The notes beneath the pieces are model-generated. The model had not been told where the DNA came from and ran no database searches. It worked only from the letters and a program-made list of their open reading frames with translations. A program made the translations under genes and the position numbers. Below, piece after piece: positions 60,871-64,000 of a stretch of 64,000 bases of DNA; positions within the stretch are counted from its first letter, which is position 1, and each line of letters starts with the position of its first letter. Location of the stretch: contig CABDWT010000004.1 in NCBI GenBank assembly GCA_901456055.1, forward strand, positions 806,001 to 870,000, read 5' to 3'. The DNA comes from Phytobacter ursingii (GTDB lineage: Bacteria; Pseudomonadota; Gammaproteobacteria; Enterobacterales; Enterobacteriaceae).

Positions 60871-61272
60871 ATGAAAGGATACGGTTTATTCGTACTGGTT
60901 GCGGTGTTGCTGAGCGGTTGCAGTACCTCTAAAGATGAAATGCTGCCGCCCGGCGACAGTACCATGCTGGATATGTGGCAGAACAAGGCCAGCAGCGCCC
61001 GGACCACGACAGAGGCCCGGAGCGTGTTACGCCGGGGGCTGAACGATGCGGATCTGGCTACTCGTCAGTCACTGGAAGAGAGCTATACCCGCGATGCCCA
61101 GAATGAGATCCAGCAACTTTTCCCGCGTCTGCCAAACCCGGATATGGTGATTTATATCTACCCGCATATGGCGGGTAATGAGCCTGCGCCAGTGCCGGGA
61201 TACAGCTCGGTCTTCTCTTTTTACAGCCGGGTGCAGTATGCGTTACCGGGCGAGCGGCTGGAGGCACTCTGA
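60871..61272 (+). CDS. TIGR03751 family conjugal transfer lipoprotein
   Basis: 133 aa. Lipoprotein signal MKGYGLFVLVAVLLSGCSTS (lipobox LSGC). The mature part includes RTTTEARSVLRRGLNDADLATRQSLEESYTRDAQNEIQQLFPRLPNPDMVIYIYPHMAG, the family's conserved core. VirB7-like by size, localisation and place. Its stop overlaps the start of the ATPase gene (TGATG). Confidence 0.88.
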   Translation: MKGYGLFVLVAVLLSGCSTSKDEMLPPGDSTMLDMWQNKASSARTTTEARSVLRRGLNDADLATRQSLEESYTRDAQNEIQQLFPRLPNPDMVIYIYPHMAGNEPAPVPGYSSVFSFYSRVQYALPGERLEAL

Positions 61273-64000
61273 TGTTCAGTTTGTTCACGAAAAAACAGCC
61301 GCAACCCGCTGCCGGTGAATCATCACGCCCTGAGCTGAAAAAGAACGGCTGGCTGACGCAGGACGGCGTGCGCTCGCTGTACCCCAATAACGCTTCGTTT
61401 ATCGACTTCCTGCCGTGGGTGGAATATCTGCCGGAAAGCCAGAGCCTGTTGCTTGATGACGGCGTTTCAGTGGGCGCCGTATTTGAACTGGTGCCGGTGG
61501 GAACAGAAGGGCGCACCGGCGAACGCCTGGAAGAGATCCGCGATATCGTTGAAGATGCGCTTCAGGACAGCTTTGACGAGCGGGACAGTCATCCGTGGGT
61601 CATCCAGTTTTTCTGCCAGGATGAAACTGATGTGACGGAGTACATCGATAAACTGCGCGGCTATGTCAAACCGTGGGCGCAGGGGACGGCTTTTACCGCC
61701 GCATATCTGCGTGAGATGGAACGCCATATGCGCGGCATCGCCGTACCGAAAGGACTGTTTATCGATAAAGCCGTCACCGGCGCACCGTGGCGCGGCCAGC
61801 AGCGCTGTACCCGGATGGTGATTTATCGCTATGTAAATCCAGGTGTCTCTGAGCCGTATTCACCGGAAGAGCAACTGAATCAGGTCTGCGAGCGGTTATC
61901 CTCTGCGCTGGCCGGTGCGGGGATTGTGACTGCCAGACAGAACGGCGAGCAGATCCATGCCTGGCTGCTGCGCTGGTTTAATCCTGAGCCTGACTGGGTG
62001 GATAAGGAGACGTTGTACCGCACGGCGGCGCATGTTGACACCCGCGACGGCGAGCTGCCGGTGCTTAATGATTTCAGCGAAACCCTGATGTTTACGCCGC
62101 CGCGCTCTGATGTCGAAAATGGCGTGTGGTGGTTCGATGAGCGACCGCATAAAGCCGTCAGCATTGATCGTATCCGTCGTGCGCCATCGGTCGGCCATCT
62201 AACCGGCGAAACCCGCAAAGGGGAAAACATTAACGCGCTGATGGATTTGCTGCCGGAAGGTACGGTGATTTCCCTGACGCTGGTCGTGCAGCCGCAGGAT
62301 GTACTGGAAGAACGCTTCAACCATCTGGCGAAAAACGCGATTGGCGAGAATACCGAATCGGAACGCGTCCGGGCCGATGCCGATACTGCCAAAAGTTATC
62401 TGGGTGAACGGCATAAACTGTATCGCGCCAGCATGACGTTCTTTCTCTCCGGGGAATCACTGAAAGTCCTGAACAGCCGCCAGCGCGATCTGACGGCCAT
62501 CCTCCTGAATGCCGGGTTGCAGCCAGTGAAACCAGAATACGACGTGGCACCGCTGAATGGTTACCTTCGGGCGCTGCCGATGTGCTTTAACCCGACGCTG
62601 GATAAGAAGAACTGGTACACCCGCCTGACGTTTGTTCAGCATATGGCAAATATGCTGCCGGTGTTTGGTCGTGACACCGGCACTGGTCATCCGGGATTTA
62701 CCTTCTTTAACCGGGGCGGTGCGCCGCTGACGTTCGATCCGCTCAACAGCGCCGACCGTTCCAAAAACGCGCACCTGGTGCTGTTTGGCCCGACCGGTTC
62801 CGGTAAGTCGGCGACGCTCAACAGCCTGTTTGCCCAACTGATGGCGATTCACCGGCCACGCCTGTTTATTGCTGAAGCCGGTAACTCGTTTGGTCTGTTT
62901 GCCGACTACTGCGCGGAGCTGGAACTGACGGTGAATAAGGTCAGTATCAAGCCGGGTTGTGGTATTTCGCTGGCCCCGTTCGCCGATGCGTACAAGCTGA
63001 TTGAAGCGCCGGTGAAAAACGTCGATGAGAGCGAGCTGAGTGAGCGTATTGAAGTGGATGAAACGGACGACGGCGATGCGGAGGAAGAACGCGATATTCT
63101 GGGCGAGCTGGAGATTGTGGCGCGTCTGATGATAACCGGTGGGGAAGCCAAAGAAGAAGCCCGGCTGGAACGTGCCGACCGGGGCATGATGCGTGAAGCG
63201 ATTCTGGCCGGTGCGCGTAAAGCCTGGGATGAAGAGCGGCAGATGATTACCGCCGACCTTCAGAATGCGTTTTACGCTTTCGCGAAGGATGAGTCCCGTC
63301 CTGAAGTCCGCCGCGCCCGGGCGCAGAATATGGGAGAGTCGCTGGGCGTATTTATGCAGGGCTTCCTGGGAGAGCTGTTTAACCGCCCGGGGCAGAACTG
63401 GCCGGAAGCGGATGTCACGCTGATTGACCTCGGTACGCTGGCGCGTGAAGGCTATGAAGCGCCGCTGGCCGTGGCCTATACCTCACTGGTTAATACCATC
63501 AATAATATCGCCGAACGTGACCAGTTTCTGGACCGGGAGATCGTCTTCCCGACCGATGAGGCGCATATGATCACAACTAACCCATTGCTGGCCCCGTATG
63601 TGGTTAAGGTGGTGAAAATGTGGCGCAAGTTAGGCGCGTGGCTATGGCTGGCAACGCAGAACCTTGAAGACTTTCCGGCTACGGCCAAGAAGATGCTCAA
63701 TATGATTGAGTGGTGGCTGTGTCTGGTAATGCCGCCTGAAGAAGTGGAAGAGATCGCCCGGTTTAAAAAGCTTACTGCCGAGCAAAAAGCGATGCTGCTC
63801 TCCGCGACCAAAACGCCGCGCTGCTACACCGAAGGCGTGGTGCTGGCAAGTCGGATTGAAGCGCTGTTTCGGGCTGTACCGCCGAGTCTTTATCTCGCTC
63901 TCGGCATGACCGAGAAGGATGAGAAGGCGGCGCGTCGGGCGCTGATGGTTGAACACGGTATCAGCGAACTGGATGCTGCGAAGCGTATTGCGCATCAACT
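61272..64000 (+). CDS. VirB4/TraC-type conjugative transfer ATPase (PFL_4706 family), 3' end beyond the window
   Basis: Open from ATG 61272 to the window end, 909 codons. The N-terminal part (DGVRSLYPNNASFIDFLPWVEYLPESQSLLLDDGVSVGAVFEL) is the VirB4 domain. Walker A VLFGPTGSGKSATLN lies near residue 503-515, and Walker B-type IVFPTDEAHMIT near 760. Long for VirB4, as usual in this family. It powers T4SS assembly and substrate transfer. No frameshift is visible in the part present. Confidence 0.93.
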   Translation, partial: MFSLFTKKQPQPAAGESSRPELKKNGWLTQDGVRSLYPNNASFIDFLPWVEYLPESQSLLLDDGVSVGAVFELVPVGTEGRTGERLEEIRDIVEDALQDSFDERDSHPWVIQFFCQDETDVTEYIDKLRGYVKPWAQGTAFTAAYLREMERHMRGIAVPKGLFIDKAVTGAPWRGQQRCTRMVIYRYVNPGVSEPYSPEEQLNQVCERLSSALAGAGIVTARQNGEQIHAWLLRWFNPEPDWVDKETLYRTAAHVDTRDGELPVLNDFSETLMFTPPRSDVENGVWWFDERPHKAVSIDRIRRAPSVGHLTGETRKGENINALMDLLPEGTVISLTLVVQPQDVLEERFNHLAKNAIGENTESERVRADADTAKSYLGERHKLYRASMTFFLSGESLKVLNSRQRDLTAILLNAGLQPVKPEYDVAPLNGYLRALPMCFNPTLDKKNWYTRLTFVQHMANMLPVFGRDTGTGHPGFTFFNRGGAPLTFDPLNSADRSKNAHLVLFGPTGSGKSATLNSLFAQLMAIHRPRLFIAEAGNSFGLFADYCAELELTVNKVSIKPGCGISLAPFADAYKLIEAPVKNVDESELSERIEVDETDDGDAEEERDILGELEIVARLMITGGEAKEEARLERADRGMMREAILAGARKAWDEERQMITADLQNAFYAFAKDESRPEVRRARAQNMGESLGVFMQGFLGELFNRPGQNWPEADVTLIDLGTLAREGYEAPLAVAYTSLVNTINNIAERDQFLDREIVFPTDEAHMITTNPLLAPYVVKVVKMWRKLGAWLWLATQNLEDFPATAKKMLNMIEWWLCLVMPPEEVEEIARFKKLTAEQKAMLLSATKTPRCYTEGVVLASRIEALFRAVPPSLYLALGMTEKDEKAARRALMVEHGISELDAAKRIAHQ

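Larger units (their letters stand above)
34688..64000. mobile_element. SPI-7/PAPI-1-type integrative and conjugative element (left part; continues past the window)
   Basis: The element starts at a tRNA-Phe att site and opens with parA, dnaB-like and parB genes, as in SPI-7, PAPI-1 and ICEHin1056-type islands. It continues with topB, the DUF3577/STY4534 protein and the ordered genomic-island T4SS genes up to the VirB4-like ATPase. Integrase, relaxase and the second att site are not in the window. Core genes overlap by 1-20 bp and share a codon/base composition, while cargo genes at 41227-43281, 46988-47620 and 55140-56201 are visibly more AT-rich. Confidence 0.93.

Overview
This is enterobacterial chromosome with one end of an integrated conjugative element (ICE). 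The left 32 kb follows the E. coli/Salmonella-type order yghB-metC-exbB-exbD ... yghZ ... yghW-hybOABCDEFG ... yghU. It also carries a chromosomal scr sucrose regulon, REP-like repeats and an IutA-type receptor. That combination fits an Enterobacter/Leclercia/Citrobacter-like member of Enterobacteriaceae; the species is an inference and is not fixed by the sequence.

Region 1 (1-7256): the 5' part of yghB (DedA family), metC and divergently exbB-exbD, with a MetJ-like and a Fur-like site between them. Where E. coli K-12 has yghA/yqhA there is an islet with three unrecognised genes and a two-gene operon, a TPR/ATP-grasp ligase-like protein followed by a second, SerC-like aminotransferase. Region 2 (7470-21728): yghZ, a chemoreceptor with a FliA (sigma-28) type promoter, yghW, the whole hydrogenase-2 operon hybOABCDEFG, a translationally coupled diguanylate cyclase/FucR-like regulator pair, yghU and a DsbA-like protein. 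Region 3 (21952-28516): the sucrose regulon scrK / scrYAB-scrR with palindromic ScrR operators and a CRP site. Region 4 (28594-32335): a TetR regulator/flavodoxin-fold quinone reductase pair sharing a 47-bp palindrome, and an iutA-like TonB-dependent receptor with two Fur-like boxes but no aerobactin synthesis genes. ExbB/ExbD in this window would energise such a receptor through TonB.

Region 5 (32430-34736) is a tRNA-Phe-derived junction. It holds REP-like hairpins, a decayed tRNA-3'-end repeat, a two-gene toxin/immunity-like islet (HExxH metallopeptidase plus lipoprotein), then four tandem ~162-bp repeats. Each repeat contains a terminator hairpin and the last 17 nt of tRNA-Phe, much like the tyrT/rtT repeats of E. 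coli. The array ends in the 3' 49 nt of a tRNA-Phe gene (minus strand), the attachment site of the ICE.

Region 6 (34737-64000, continuing) is an SPI-7/PAPI-1/ICEHin1056-type ICE with a genomic-island type IV secretion system. Its maintenance/replication block is parA(soj), dnaB-like helicase, parB, TraR-like zinc finger, DUF2857, STY4528-type replication protein, TIGR03761, topB and DUF3577/STY4534. Its transfer block is PilL-N, TIGR03759, lytic transglycosylase, TIGR03765, TraD, TIGR03747, RAQPRD, TIGR03758, 03745, 03750, 03746, 03749, 03752, 03751 and the VirB4-like ATPase, cut by the window end. Cargo sits in gaps between these genes: a trimeric autotransporter with 78-bp coding repeats, an unknown 210-aa protein and a stand-alone ParA-like ATPase. 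Integrase and intact tRNA-Phe should lie to the right of the window.

The most unusual signals are the tRNA-Phe repeat array, a 15-bp palindrome repeated across the ICE, three tandem TGAGAG-hairpin units between topB and the DUF3577 gene, and the SerC-like/ATP-grasp operon.
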